Shown here piece after piece: positions 23,501 through 35,466 of a DNA stretch of 64,000 nucleotides. A program made the translations under genes and the position numbers. The stretch's first letter is position 1. Each line of letters begins with the position of its first letter. A model generated the notes under the pieces. It saw only the letters and a program-made list of their open reading frames with translations, was not told where the DNA came from and ran no database searches. Source of the DNA: Malania oleifera (lineage: Eukaryota > Streptophyta > Magnoliopsida > Santalales > Ximeniaceae). Location of the stretch: contig NC_080423.1 in NCBI RefSeq assembly GCF_029873635.1, positions 109,199,087 through 109,263,086 of the forward strand. Reading direction: 5' to 3'.

Positions 23501-26086
23501 GGTTAATATTTGTAAAGTGAAAACAAATTAAAAACTTAATTAAGAAATGCACATTTCATCTTTAAATTAAAAATAGTTTTAAAAATTATATAATTATTTT
23601 ACTTGATTTTTATATTTTCAAAATGCACTTTACAATAAAAATCTTTTTGTCATGACTATTATAAAATATTTAAAATATTTTATAATTGATTTTTTTATTT
23701 ATTCTTTTTTGAAATTTATATATATTATTATTTTAATTATATTTTAATTCATATGATCATTTTATTTTTTTATAATTAAAAATTTTATATAAAATGAATA
23801 ATTTGATTCAAAAAAATATTTCCAGATATTAAATTTTTTGACAACAGATTGTCAAAACAACTAAAGGTCATAAAATCTTATCATCAATTTTTGCAAATAG
23901 TTAAAAACCAACAACAGAAACAGAAAATTAACAGCATAAACAAACATGTTTTTATAATCTGTTTCTTCACTATGCAAAAACAGGAACAAAAAAATAGAAA
24001 ACAACAATGATACCAAAAAGAAACATAAAAACTATAGAAGTTGGTTTTCAGTCTATTTCAGGTAAAAACCGACAATAAAAATACAGAATTAACAACATAA
24101 ACAAACATGTTGTCATTATATATTTCTTTAGTTTGCAGCAACAAAAAAATAAAACAGAAACAAAAATGATAGCAAGACAGACCTTGAAGAATTGAGGATA
24201 TGGAGGAAAATAAAATGATTGTGACATATTAAGGAATGAATCCAATGACATATTAAGGAATTAATTATACTGTTTTTTTCCAAATTTATATTTCAATAGC
24301 AAAATGCAGCATCCTTCATTTCTAAACAAATTTGAGTGGACGGTAAATAAAACGAGTACAAAAAAGAGCAAGTATAAAAAGAAATACTCACCTAAGTTAT
24401 CAAGAACGGATTTTGTGTCAATGTGTTGACCCTATAACATCGTTAACACCACATGTTATTGATGCATCATTTTTTTGCTCCCTCACTTAGAAAAAAATTA
24501 AATGATTTGATAACAATAAAAACTTAGTTGAAGAACAATAACTCACTCCACATATTAAAATTGCAGCAGGGGATCTGCAACCTGAGACAGAAGCTGCATA
24601 ATCCTCAATATTCATGACAAATTGATCAACCATAGCTACTTGAGGTGGCTGATGTTTACAAGAAATCTTAAGTCAATTCCCCTTAATACATGCAAGCAGG
24701 AAAAAGAATTCAAAAGTACTCTACAGGCCATAACAGTGAGATTGAGATCTAAATTTTGAATCTAGCGTTAGTGCCTGAACATTTGGCATTGGTACCTTTG
24801 AATGCCGTAAAAGTGGGATTGCTTCCACTTTTAATCCCGGCATGAAGCCAATTGTCAGGGTGATCCCTTGTCCATATCCAATCAACTCCCCGTTGCAGTC
24901 ATAGTCGGCAACGTTGTAATCTTCATCATCATAAGCCATTTCCCATTTGACCTATAAATGTTTTATGAGAAAAAAATTAAGTTCCACAACGTTGGTGATA
25001 AACAAAGAAAAACAAATTAACAAAAACCAGAGATGCGTAAAAACCTCTTTGAACTCATCAGTAAGAGCATCTCTACCAATGACTCCATGAGCTGAGCAAG
25101 TAATTATTGGGATTCTGGGTCCCAACCCTTCCATCATCTGTACCACAGCTCTCATTAAAACGCTACCCCCACACAAAAACGCATGCGGGTCGGCTTATAA
25201 ATTAAAGGGGTTTTAGGCTTTTAGCACATAACCCGTAGACATCCATGAATGATGCGCAAGTGAAAACTTATAAGAAACATGACATGTTCTCTACAAATTC
25301 TACAAATGAATCAAAATTTTGCAAGCATCTCGTTTCAGCCATTAGCAAAAAGCAGAAACCGAAAAAGATTTGAAGGGTTTTAGCTCATAATTGATACAAA
25401 GAAGGAGCGGTTTGCAAGAAATATATTTACAAAAAAACATGTCTTCTACAAAATTTACAAAGGAATCAAAATTTTTGCAACAATCCCCTTTCAGTCCTAA
25501 ATGCAAAGAAGGATTTTAGCTCATAATTCGTACAAGTCGGTGAACAGTTTCCAGGCTGAACCGCAGTCCAACGCAGGCGAGCGCGAAATGGGGTCGAATG
25601 GGCTCGGAAAGAACCTTGTCTATGACTTCTTTTACAGCATCCTGTGTTTGACCCAGAAGAAAATTTCAGTGAGAACGAGAAAGGGAAATGAATTTAAAAA
25701 AACTGATATTCAATTAAAAACTGCTTTTGAGAGCTTGGAGGTCGAGCTTTAGCTTTTTGAACTGCATAAATTTAGAAAAAATCATAAAACCCAATACAAA
25801 ATTGAATTAAACTTTGTTGAATTTCGCCAGTTTCAAAATCCGGGTCGCAGTTCAAACTGGAATTGGGAATGAGGAAGATACATACACGCTGAGAACGGTT
25901 CAGGGAGAGCGCGGAAGCGAGCTTGGGACGAGAGAGGATGTATGCGCAGACGTGGTTCCAGGAGCGGCTAACGCACGCGGCGGATGCGAAGGATAAGGCG
26001 GGGAGCCTCGAGAGAATGTTCTGAAGGAGGTCTTCGGTCACCAGATCGAAAGCTCCGCTGCCCATTTCCATTATCGTCTTCTTCAT
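20564..26086 (-). CDS. F-box and FIST-domain protein (At5g63520-like), C-terminal part not found
   Basis: I traced eight exons: 26086-25886, 25641-25534, 25137-25045, 24951-24796, 24648-24547, 24431-24392, 22563-22408 and 20745-20564, all with GT-AG borders and consistent phase (1038 nt, 346 codons). Residues ~10-55 form an F-box (TEDLLQNILSRLPALSFASAACVSRSW), the SCF adaptor that binds SKP1. The rest aligns by recall to the FIST N region of Arabidopsis At5g63520: DKVLSEPIRP, GPRIPIIT, TLTIGFMPGLKV, VETAIVG, VFARDRD and LYKAASA. That protein is ~520 residues and continues into FIST_C, for which I find no exon in the next 20 kb. After exon 8, read-through stops at about 20495. The gene is therefore truncated or decayed, or its last exons lie far away. 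The start is MKKTIMEMGSG; the second Met is an alternative. Confidence 0.85.
20746..22407 (-). other. FIST gene intron 7 (1.66 kb)
   Basis: AT-rich intron between exons 7 and 8, with a region of repeated AAAATTTC / GAAATTT words (21110-21800) in both orientations that looks like a decayed MITE. Confidence 0.6.
22808..23400. mobile_element. MITE, TGGTATCA family, copy B
   Basis: Starts GGCCTTTGGTATCACTATCAAAAATTATG. It is interrupted at about 22895-23065 by an Au-type SINE and ends where copy C begins. Its right end is degraded. Confidence 0.5.
22895..23065 (-). mobile_element. Au-type SINE
   Basis: On the minus strand it reads TGACCAGTGGTCAAGCATTC then GAGTCC (B-box-like), a CTCTCTGCATAAAAGTAGGGGCAAG linker, ACCCTCCCCTTACCC, and ends GGGGAGCCTTGTGGCTTGGG. 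This body-and-end order is that of the Au SINE family of angiosperms. It lies inside MITE copy B within the FIST gene intron. Confidence 0.8.
23401..24035. mobile_element. MITE, TGGTATCA family, copy C
   Basis: Begins GGGCCCATTCAGTATCACTATCAAAAACC and ends AACAATGATACCAAAAAG, so the ends are inverted. It is the most complete of three copies. A partial end-like repeat continues to about 24180. Confidence 0.55.
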
Positions 26087-26200
26087 CGAGGATGGCGGTT
26101 GTTTTGTGTTCTTTCAGTGTACAGAAGCCAAAAGGCTTTAGTCTGACTAAGAGATAAAGAGGCCCGGCTTACTTGGACGACGCCGTTTTACGTATAAATG
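26087..26200 (-). promoter_or_regulatory. Upstream region of the F-box/FIST gene
   Basis: On the minus strand, directly upstream of the first ATG, there is a GC-richer segment with AAACGGCGTCGTCC (about 26171-26184 read in reverse) and CTTTATCTC about 30 bases downstream. These could be core promoter elements, but no TATA box of clear form is visible. Confidence 0.35.
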
Positions 26201-27426
26201 GAATTAATTAAGACTTTAATAATTGAAAAAAAAAAAAATGTGTCATTAAGAAACTATAGTAACTTTAAATTCAAGCTTACCATTCCTCGGGTTATACGAT
26301 AATTTAAATTTTGTAATACTATAAATGGTGCCGATTTCACAATTTTTTTAGTAACATATTTGTTTTTTAAAAATTAACAATTTTTAATAAAAGATCAAAT
26401 TAAAAAATTTAAACGCGTTTCTTTTAATGACCGAAACCTTGTTTATTTAATTCCCATTTGCAAAAAGATCTTACCGAATCAAAATAACGATAATAATTCA
26501 TTATTATCATGTTTGGGGCATAAATTTAAAAATTTTAGATTAAAATTTGTCTTAATTTAAATAAAATTTAATATAATTTTATATTATATTTTATTTAAAT
26601 ATTTTGCAGAAATTATTTATTATTTTCAAAGAAAGTAGACATTTTTTTGGCATACCAACTACAAAATAAAAGCAAAAAAAAAAATGAAAATACACATACA
26701 CACCAAACAACTTCAATTAAAATGATTATGTTTAAAATTATAATTTCAAATATTTAATCACCGATGTAAACATGTTAATATGATATTTTCCATATATCAT
26801 CCTGTGGTTCTATTTTCACATTTTAGACCGTCTTAACTTCTTGTGAATATTTCAGTACTCTAATATTGAATAATATTTGAAAAGTTTGAGATAAAATTCA
26901 AATTTATCAAGCAAAATGATATTTGGAGAGAGGCATATATTTTTAAAAAGGATGATGGGCAATTTAGGGTGAATTTGCCCTGATTTGAATGAACTTATCC
27001 TTTTAAAAAGTAGAAATTATCATAACACATCAGCTAAATATTATTTTAGCTTTTAAAAGACTAATTACATGTTTGGTAAACTTTTGAAGTTACAAATTTA
27101 ATTTTTTATAAGTAAAAGTTATATTTTTTTCTCGAAAAATAATTCTATTTTATGTGTCTTTAGCTTTTTCAAATGTTGCAAAATTATGCACGCATTAATT
27201 CCATTTTCTACAATAGATATCTATTTTGATCATTTAAATATTAGGCATTTAACAACTATTTTTATCAAACACTATTAGTTTTTTCTTTCTAATAATTTTG
27301 TCTCCACAAATGAGTTGGAAAATTTTCATACCAACCTCAATTAATTCAATTTATTTTTTAAATTTTTCTTTATAAATCATAAGGGGCCAACTAAGCCTTT
27401 ACTTTATCATGTAAAAGGAAAATTAT
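26200..27426. other. AT-rich intergenic DNA with a MITE-like segment
   Basis: No gene. 27040-27330 contains CAAATGTTGCAAAATTATGC, CATTAATTCC and TAGATATCTATTTTGATCA, related to segments at 39380-39530 and 39810-39940. Confidence 0.4.
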
Positions 27427-28680
27427 TGACCTTATTGGTCATATCCCGTTTTGATTATGACAAATACTCTGTTATTTAATGGTTGATGAGTTTGTGCGAA
27501 AGACCAATCGGAAGTATCATATGGTGCATGCATATGGCACATGAAGTGAAGACCTGAAGATTCTGAAATTTATTTCACGTTGTATTGTAATTTAATCATT
27601 TATTTGGATCTGTAATAGTAACATAGGAACATGATCTGTAATAATTAATGTCTTATATGCATGGTAGAATGAATAAGTTCAAGATCATAGATGGACCTTA
27701 GGGAACACCCTTCGTCGACCGACACCTAATTTTTTGGTATCCTTAAAAAGACCTAGAATGACCATAGGATCCACATAGATGCTTAAATTTATATGCTCAT
27801 ATGGATAGGGTTAAGATATAATGGACTTATAACCGTAATGTATGAAAAATATATGTTTGATCAACCGAACTTAAAAGCATAATTTCTCACGGTCAACCGA
27901 ACCGGCCTGGGTCAACAGTTTTACCATGGCACAGTCGATCAAACCCTGCCTAGTTCAAGTTATCTGGTCAACTGAACTCTCTCCCGGTCAACCGTTTGAC
28001 CATATGGTCAACCGCACTAATTGCTTAAGTCAACCACCTGGTCGACCGAGTTCCCATGTGTGTTTGGCCAACTGCCTGGTCAGCCGAATCACTTAGTTCA
28101 AATCCACATGGTCGATCGAACTGCGTGGAAATGACAAATCGTGTTTGGGAACCCTAGTCTAGTCGACTGAACTTCCAGTTCAAATTTTACCCGGTCGACC
28201 GAATTTGGTCACTTGATCAACCGAACATCACCTTCAGTCGACCGGTGCTCTTGAGTTAGAAATTTTTTTTACCGCAGTTAAATTTTTTAAACAGGATTAA
28301 TGGTGTCAAAATATTTTTAAACAATCCTAATTGTAATGACCCGAATAATAATGGTATTTAAACAGAAAGGAAGGAAAATAGAAACAGTAACAAAATGAGG
28401 CAGTCGACTTCGTCGACGAATGCAAAGCGTTTGTCGACAACGTTACACTTTGGGATGCAATGACCCAAGAAAATCTATCAGGTCATCATCGACGAACACA
28501 GGGGTTTCGTCGACGAGGGTACAAGAGGGCCTCATTGATGAAGACTAGTTTCTTTCACGAGAAGATACCGAAAGAGGATTTTTTGAAGTCTGAAATTCGC
28601 CAACAAGGGTGCAGGTTCGTCGACGAACTTTCTATAGGACTCGTCAATGAGGTGATGTGTCTCGTCGATGAATCTGACCC

Positions 28681-28689
28681 TATAAATAG
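28681..28689 (+). promoter_or_regulatory. LTR TATA box
   Basis: TATAAATAG directly downstream of the palindrome array and upstream of a CTCTCTCG-rich leader. The same arrangement occurs in the LTRs at 35467 and 51277. Confidence 0.7.
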
Positions 28690-30221
28690 TTGAAACTCGA
28701 ATTTTTAACGCAAAAAATCAGAAAAACTCTCTCTCGCTCTCTCTTCTCCCTATGGTTTCTCTCTCCTCTCTCTTCGATTTCAGCTCCGTCGTTCGTCGGA
28801 TCAACGATCTGAGGCTACCATGACACTCTTAGGGAAGTTCTCTCTAAATCTGTCAGAGCGGATTGTTGGTGGAAGCAAGTTCGAAATTTATCCCTAAGTT
28901 GAGGTAAGACTTTTTATGCCAAATTTAATCTTTTCGCAGCTATAGGAAATGATACTTACGTGAAAATATTGAAATTTAGTTATGTGAGTTATTAGTTTCA
29001 GGGTGTTGCTCGGGGAACCCTGCGGATGCAGAACAAGTAGGTTTTTAAGGGGTTTCTTCTCAGTGTCAGGGAAGAGAATAAACTAAAGCAGTCATTTTCT
29101 ACACTTATTACTATTAATTATCAGCAAATTAATTTTCAGGGAAGCATGTATTATATTTGAATATTATTGAGAAAATGTATATTATTGGGAAAATACTTTT
29201 GTTATACAGAAAATGTGATTTTAGAATGAAATGTATGGATTTACTCAGTTTTGTGTGGCATTAATGTTATTTTTCATGAAAAAGTATTATCATATGTCAA
29301 TTTTATGAATAAACATGTTTTCAGGAATTATGAAATGATACAATACGTTATGATTTTGAAGTACATGATAAGTGACTTATTTATTCAGAATGATATGTAT
29401 GAGATATTCAAAGCAAGGCCGTTATTGATAGCCAGTGTTAGGCCATGTATGATATATGATTTTGGCGCGAGGTCATATTTACGAAATGTTCGGTGCGAGA
29501 CCGTATTTATGAAGTTATAGAAATGCCATCAATCTATTTATGTTAAATGTTATATTATCATGTACTATATGTTATCAGAACTCAGATGTTAGTTTAGTTT
29601 AGTTTTAGGAGCACGGTACTGTAGTTATATAGATCAGATATCTATGTTCAGATTACTGCTAACCACCCCACGAAGGGGTGGGAGATGAATAGTTGATGTG
29701 GCTTTCAATGTAGAGTTGTAGACGTCCACCTGACAGTCCGGATTAAGGTGTGGCGGGCTCATCGTACTTATAGACATTTTTTACTCAGCAGCAGTCGCCA
29801 GCCATTGTCAGGTCCCGCCTTCGGACTGCACAACCCGTCATGGGGGGTAATACATGACATCAGTTAGTTATTCATCTTGGGTATGTTTTCAATATTATTA
29901 GCTATATCAGACAGTATAATTAGTATGATTTATAAAAAATATGAAGGTATACGTTTTTGCAGTTATTAAATGATTAATGTTTTCTGGTATGGAAAATGTA
30001 CTGTATATTTGTATTATCATTAAATATTCATGTTGCCACACAGTTGTATTTAGTTTATTTTCCCTTACTAAGAAGTGTCTCACCCCGAACATTAAATGAT
30101 TTTCAGGGAACCCAGAAAGGCCGGTGGATGGAGGCCGCCATTGAGATAGAGTAGTACTACCCCATTAGGAGGGTAAGTTTTGATCTAGGGGCGGGAAATT
30201 CATATTGTAGGTCCCTAGATA

Positions 30222-32361
30222 TGTAACGTCCCTCAATAAAAATACAACATAATAAATAAATGGTCGACCCGAACCCGTGGGTTGCGGGAACACCTGTCAA
30301 ACACAGCGGAAAACCTAGCAGCAATAAACTTAAAAATCCATACATCCACCCATAAAACGTAATACCAGAGTTTTTATAACATAATAATACTGTACTTCTG
30401 TACATATCCATATACATCAAAATATCTCTAGGGTCACACAAAATAACTCTAACCCTAGTACAAAATCTTACCCTTCTCACGGGTAATTTCACTAACTCAA
30501 CGGCGGCTTTGACCCGCCGGTCTTTCTGGGGCTTCTAAAAAATTTAATAATGTTGGGGGTGAGACACTTCTCAGTAAGGGAAAGTAAACTAAATACAGTT
30601 ATGTGGCAACATGAATATTTAAAGTGCTTATACATATACAGTACATTTCATAACTCTGTAAATAATCATAATATCATGCTGGATAATCATGTATTTTCAT
30701 ATTCGTTAATAAATCATAACATACATAAACATTTGTTATAACTCGTAATACTAAAAATATACCTAGGATGAATAGCTAGCTAATGTCATGTATTATCCTC
30801 CATGACAGGTTGTGCAGCCCGAAGGCGGGACCCAACAATGGCTGGCCGACCACTGCCGAATCAAATATGTCTGTAAGTACGATGGGCTCGCCACACCCTG
30901 GTCCGGACTGCCAGGTGGACGTCCACACTCTACTGAAAGTCACATCAACTATCCATCTCCCATCCCCTCGTGGAATGGTTAGCACTAATACGGGCTCGTG
31001 CCAAATCTGATCTACCCATAGCTACGGTACCGAGCTCCTGGTCTAAACTAAACTAACATCCTGGTTGTGATAACATATAATACATTATCATACATAACAT
31101 CATTACGGCCTCGTGCCGAAAACATAGATACAGCCTCGCGCCGAAATCATACGTATGGCCTCGTGCCAAAATCATAGTAAATATGGTCTCGCGCCAATAA
31201 TATCAATACGGCCTCGCGCCGATAGCATAAATACATGGCCTCGTGCCAAAATCATATAAATACGGCCTCGTGCCGATGACATAAATATGGCCTCGCACCA
31301 AATACATTTCAGGTATTTACATTTGAAAATAATTTATTTATCATATATTCGTCAACTCAATATAACATAACCCATCTTTCCAAAATACCTGAAAATATAT
31401 TTTACTCGTAAAAGCATTCATATTTTATCTCATTTCACGTAAAATAATATTCATGCCACACATGCTCTATTAAAAGTCATACTTCATATTTTAAAATTAT
31501 GATTTTCTGACATCTCATACATACATATACTTTTTAAGCATCATAGTAGTATTTTCCCAATTGTACGTTTCATTCATAATAAACGAATATATCATATGTT
31601 CTTCTGAAAAATAAAACTACTCATAATCAATAATAGTTTGCATGGAAAAAAATTGTTTTAGTTTACTTCCTTACCTGACTACTGAGAAAGCCCCTTAAAA
31701 TCTTAGCCTGACCCCCGTAGGATTTCCTACTCAATATCCTGAAACTCAAAACTCCCAATATTAATCATCAGTATTTTCATGCGTACGTCAATTTCTATAA
31801 TTACCATGAAGTCTAATTTGGCTTAAAAAACCTTACCTCAACTCTGGGATGATTTCCAACTTCGTTTCCCTAATGATCTGCTCCAACAAACTTATAGGGA
31901 ACTTTGCCAAAAGCGTCATTGTAGCCTCAGATCTTCGATCCGGTGTAAAACCAGCCCAAAATCGAGGAGAGAGTCGAAGAGGAGAGAGAGAGAGGCTTCT
32001 TAAAAAATGAGATATTTCTCGGATTTCCATATTTATAAAGCAGTGAGATTTGTCGACGAGCCCGACCTTCGTCGATGAGTCCTTCACAAATTTCGTTGAC
32101 GAGACCCTGTATTCGTCGACGAAATTCAGGCTACCTCAGAACCCCTCTCGGCATTTTCTCATCGACGAAACCCTGTGTTCGTTGACGAAATCTTTAAAGC
32201 CTTCATCGACGAAACCCTGTGTTCGTCGACGAAATCTTTAAAGCCTTCATCGACGAAACCCTGTGTTCGTCAACGAAGCTTGGCAGCTTCCCTTCTTTTC
32301 CCTTTTTCAAATTTTCCTTTCTTTATTATTTAAATTTCATTTAAAAATTCGGGTCGTTACA
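30222..32361 (-). mobile_element. Nested solo Ty3 LTR, minus orientation, TSD AGATA
   Basis: Plus-strand ends are TGTAACGTCCC and GGGTCGTTACA, flanked by perfect AGATA at 30217-30221 and 32362-32366. Read on the minus strand it matches the LTR at 35467-37559 closely throughout, including palindromes (32048-32275), TATAAATAT (about 32030), the ~30-bp minisatellite (31105-31310) and the TGTCTCACCCCC block. At 2140 bp it is a complete LTR with no internal region. Confidence 0.96.
31105..31310 (-). repeat. LTR minisatellite (~30-bp units)
   Basis: About seven diverged units built on GGCACGAGGCC followed by an A/T-rich spacer when read on the minus strand. The plus-strand copy is at 36481-36690 in the related solo LTR. 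Confidence 0.9.
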
Positions 32362-33855
32362 AGATATGAGTATACTTTTTGTATTTTTGGAAATTGTATA
32401 TAAATACAGTGTTTTGGGATTTAGTTAACTCTGGTGTTATATATTTTATGATTATAAGAATGTGATTTATATTTACTGCTACTTAGGTTTCCGTTGTGAT
32501 TGTCAGGTGTGTCCCCGTTACCTAAGGGTTCGGGTTGACCTGGTTATTAAATATGTTTCATTATGTGATAAATTAAGCAGGTCGTTACACTAATAATACC
32601 CTACATGTCCTAAACGGTTATATTTTTGGGGAACTCTATATATACCTCTTCATTTGCAAAAATTAGAATGAGATTAGCAGTAATAATTAGCAAATATCTT
32701 CTTATTTTCAAAAAGCCAAAATCTCATATTCAAGTCATATACTACTTCTCTTACTCTTTCATATTGCAAATACTTCTTTGTAAGAGTATTCTTGTGTTTT
32801 ATTTCATTAGACTTAAACTATTTCTTACTTGTTCTGATTGAAATTTATTTTTCATAGAGAGTAAGCTTTTAGTTTTTCTAGGGGGCTTCGTAAATAAGCC
32901 ACTCGTAGAAAAACTTCTTAAAGCTTATGAATTTTGCATTTTCATTGCAATACTCAAAAGTTCATATTGTATTTTGATTGCTAAAATATTTTATACATCA
33001 TTTTCAAAAATATCTCTTGTGCTTATCTTTGAGAAATTTATTTTGAAATATTTACTTGAGTGCTAAAAGATCTTTATTACTATACCTTTTGATTGAAATT
33101 ATCATTTTATTACAAAGATCAAATAAATATTTTACAAACCATTGCTTGAATATCTTTTGTGGTTTATATTAAGAAAAATTATTTGTTGAGATATTTGAAG
33201 TTTGTTTGTGATATTTGTTTGTGCATTGTGATTAAAATCACTATTTGTCACAAAAATCATACCATTTACACTCTCACGCACCGATTGTAATATTTGCATA
33301 AATATTTGAGAGTAGACACTTAGACTATATTGAACTTATCAAATCATATTTTTTGGTAGTGTATTGAGTATACTGTACATATTATAGTACATATTTGCTT
33401 GTGAAGAAGTGTATTCCCGTGGACAAAAAAAATTCATATCATTTGTTGTATTCCAGGCGTGGGCCTGAAGAGGGAGACTAGTCCTGTTGAATAGTCTCGA
33501 ATTGATTTAGACCCAATTTGGAAAGTTAAGTGCGTCATCCTAATAAGGCGTGTTGGTTGAGGTCAGCCCCTTTAATTGACGCGATTGTAACCGGTGCTAC
33601 TCCACCCGTTTAAGTGAGCCGTAGTGGAATCTTTATACTGGTGTAGCAAAGGCGAGGGCGTAGACACTTTGGCCTAATATCGATAACATATCGCGTGTAT
33701 CGTTTACTTTTTCCACACTTTACATTACTTCACGTGTATGTTTATTTATTAATTGTATAAACTAACCTTAGGTTGTGTAATACTGTTGTTAAATCTATTA
33801 ACCTATGCGATAATTTTTTAAATACCAAATTCAACCCCCCCTTGGGATTGCACCA

Positions 33856-35141
33856 AAACAAACAAAAATGTTAAACCATCAATACTGCATCACAACAACG
33901 AGAAAAAAATCCTACTAATATTTCTTGCATATAAGATTTAGAACCCTTCGAGATGATACATTATCACTTGAATAATTAATCTCATAAAAATACTAGGTGT
34001 GCTTTGGTGGAGTGCTAAAAATAAGATACCACACTATTTAGTGAGTCCCAATATTAATATGATTTTTTTTTTACTTTTTTTTAATTAACAACAGTATGCC
34101 AGATATTTTTTGTCCAAACTAATTTGTTACCTATGCCAGCCGTGCTCCCAGTCAACACACAGGAGATAAATCATGGATGTGCAGTGCAAGCGGCAGGACT
34201 TGAACCCGGACCATTGGGGTTACCAGCATATTTTAAGGCTCGCCTTTAACAAAAAAATGAAAGAGTAATTAAATTTAACATATTCTAATAAAAAATGCAT
34301 TTCCTCTTTTAATGGGCCTAATAAATATGTGTTCACTTACTTTAGACATGCATTCATTTTTTTTAGGAGTACAATAAATGCATTTCCTTTTATGTTGAAA
34401 AGCCTAATCAAGTCATGACTAAGACACTTGAATGATTGAAATTTGTGGCCCTTTTATGTTAAAAAAATATTAAATTTCAAAATAAGTTTTTAGTTGATTG
34501 GTTTATTAAATTTTTAATTTAAAATTACAAAAATTAAATTAAAATTTCAAGGCCGAAGAAGGTCACTTGTTTTGCCTTTAATAATAAGAAATTATTATTA
34601 GTACTTTTTTTTTTCCTCAGAGTATAAATGCAAAATTGCAATCAGAGTGAGGGAGGAAGAAGAAAGAAGAATCAAACATGGAATTTTATTATAGTTTACT
34701 ATATGATAAATGTATGAGTTGTCATTATTTTATTGAGTTAATTTATATATAGTGATAAATTATATTTAGGAACAAACATAGTTAAGACCCCTCAAGCTCA
34801 AATCAGTATAGGATACTAATAATTAAATATTGCCCATAATATTTACCTTGAATCTCAATTACCAAAAATTAACTTACAGATCATTAGGGAAAAAAGCTTA
34901 TGAAAAGTCTTTGATTAATTAGTTTTTTTTGGTGATGAATTGAGTTTGACATATTTTTAAAATCAAATTTAAAATAATTTATTTTGGTCAATATGTTGAT
35001 TAGGTTTTGGAACATACATACAAGAACTCGTGCTATTTTTGACTAATTTTTTTTTATAAAATAAAAAATTCTATCTACTTATTTTAAAATTTTAAAATTA
35101 AAAACCAAGGAAAATGGGGTTGAGGTTAGGAGCAAAGTAGG
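33856..35141. other. AT-rich intergenic DNA with a tRNA-like SINE fragment
   Basis: No gene. At about 34130-34225 the minus strand reads GGTCCGGGTTCAAGTCCTGCC (B box GGTTCAAGTCC) followed by unrelated 3' sequence, which fits a SINE and not a whole tRNA, since no cloverleaf can be drawn. Confidence 0.45.
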
Positions 35142-35466
35142 ATTTTTTTTTTTTTACTAAAAAGGGGCGGCACCTTTATTTATTTATTAATAAACCCTCA
35201 CTTTTGGCGGAGGAATACCGTGATTAAAAGATAAACAAAAGGGAGATTATAGAAAGATAAAATAAAATCTTTCCAAAAATAACACCAATAACCAATCAAA
35301 CTAGAACAACAAAATTAAACAAAACTAACAAAAAATATAGAGACAAAAACAACCATAAACAAATTAAAATTTACCAAGCAAAACTCGAGGGTTAAACTAA
35401 CAACGAACGAAAGTGAGACCCCACCTATCCATCTGTAAAATACCTTTCAAATAACATGGTAGAAGG

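Larger units (their letters stand above)
22564..24391 (-). other. FIST gene intron 6 (1.83 kb) with MITE and SINE insertions
   Basis: The intron between the 40-bp exon 6 and exon 7. It carries two adjacent MITEs of the TGGTATCA family and an Au-type SINE, listed separately, which account for most of its length. Confidence 0.7.
28332..32589 (+). mobile_element. Solo Ty3 LTR (CGTCGACGAA family), TSD CTAAT, itself interrupted
   Basis: Starts TGTAATGACCCGAA, ends GTCGTTACA, and is flanked by perfect 5-bp CTAAT at 28327-28331 and 32590-32594. It holds a complete inverted solo LTR (30222-32361); without that and its TSD it is ~2.11 kb. It has palindromic CGTCGACGAA-type repeats (28396-28680), TATAAATAG at 28681, a short minisatellite (29400-29520), the ACTGAGAAGTGTCTCACC-like block, and splice-like sites at 28904, 30106 and 30173. 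Confidence 0.95.
27427..33855 (+). mobile_element. Solo LTR of a Ty1/copia SIRE-type element, interrupted by a gypsy LTR nest
   Basis: Left part: a CATATCCCGTTTTGATTATGACAAA start, then an array of GGTCGACCGA/GGTCAACCGA motifs (27865-28255). Right part after the nest: a TATATATA at about 32637, CTTCGTAAATAAGCC, GGGCCTGAAGAGGGAGACTAG, and the terminus AAATTCAACCCCCCCTTGGGATTGCACCA, all usual for SIRE/Maximus LTRs. Removing the nested 4.26 kb leaves ~2.2 kb. Exact ends and TSD are not certain. Confidence 0.65.

Noticed and set aside
34160-34200. A tRNA gene on the minus strand
   Set aside because: A good B box is present but no A box or cloverleaf can be formed, so a SINE fragment is more likely.
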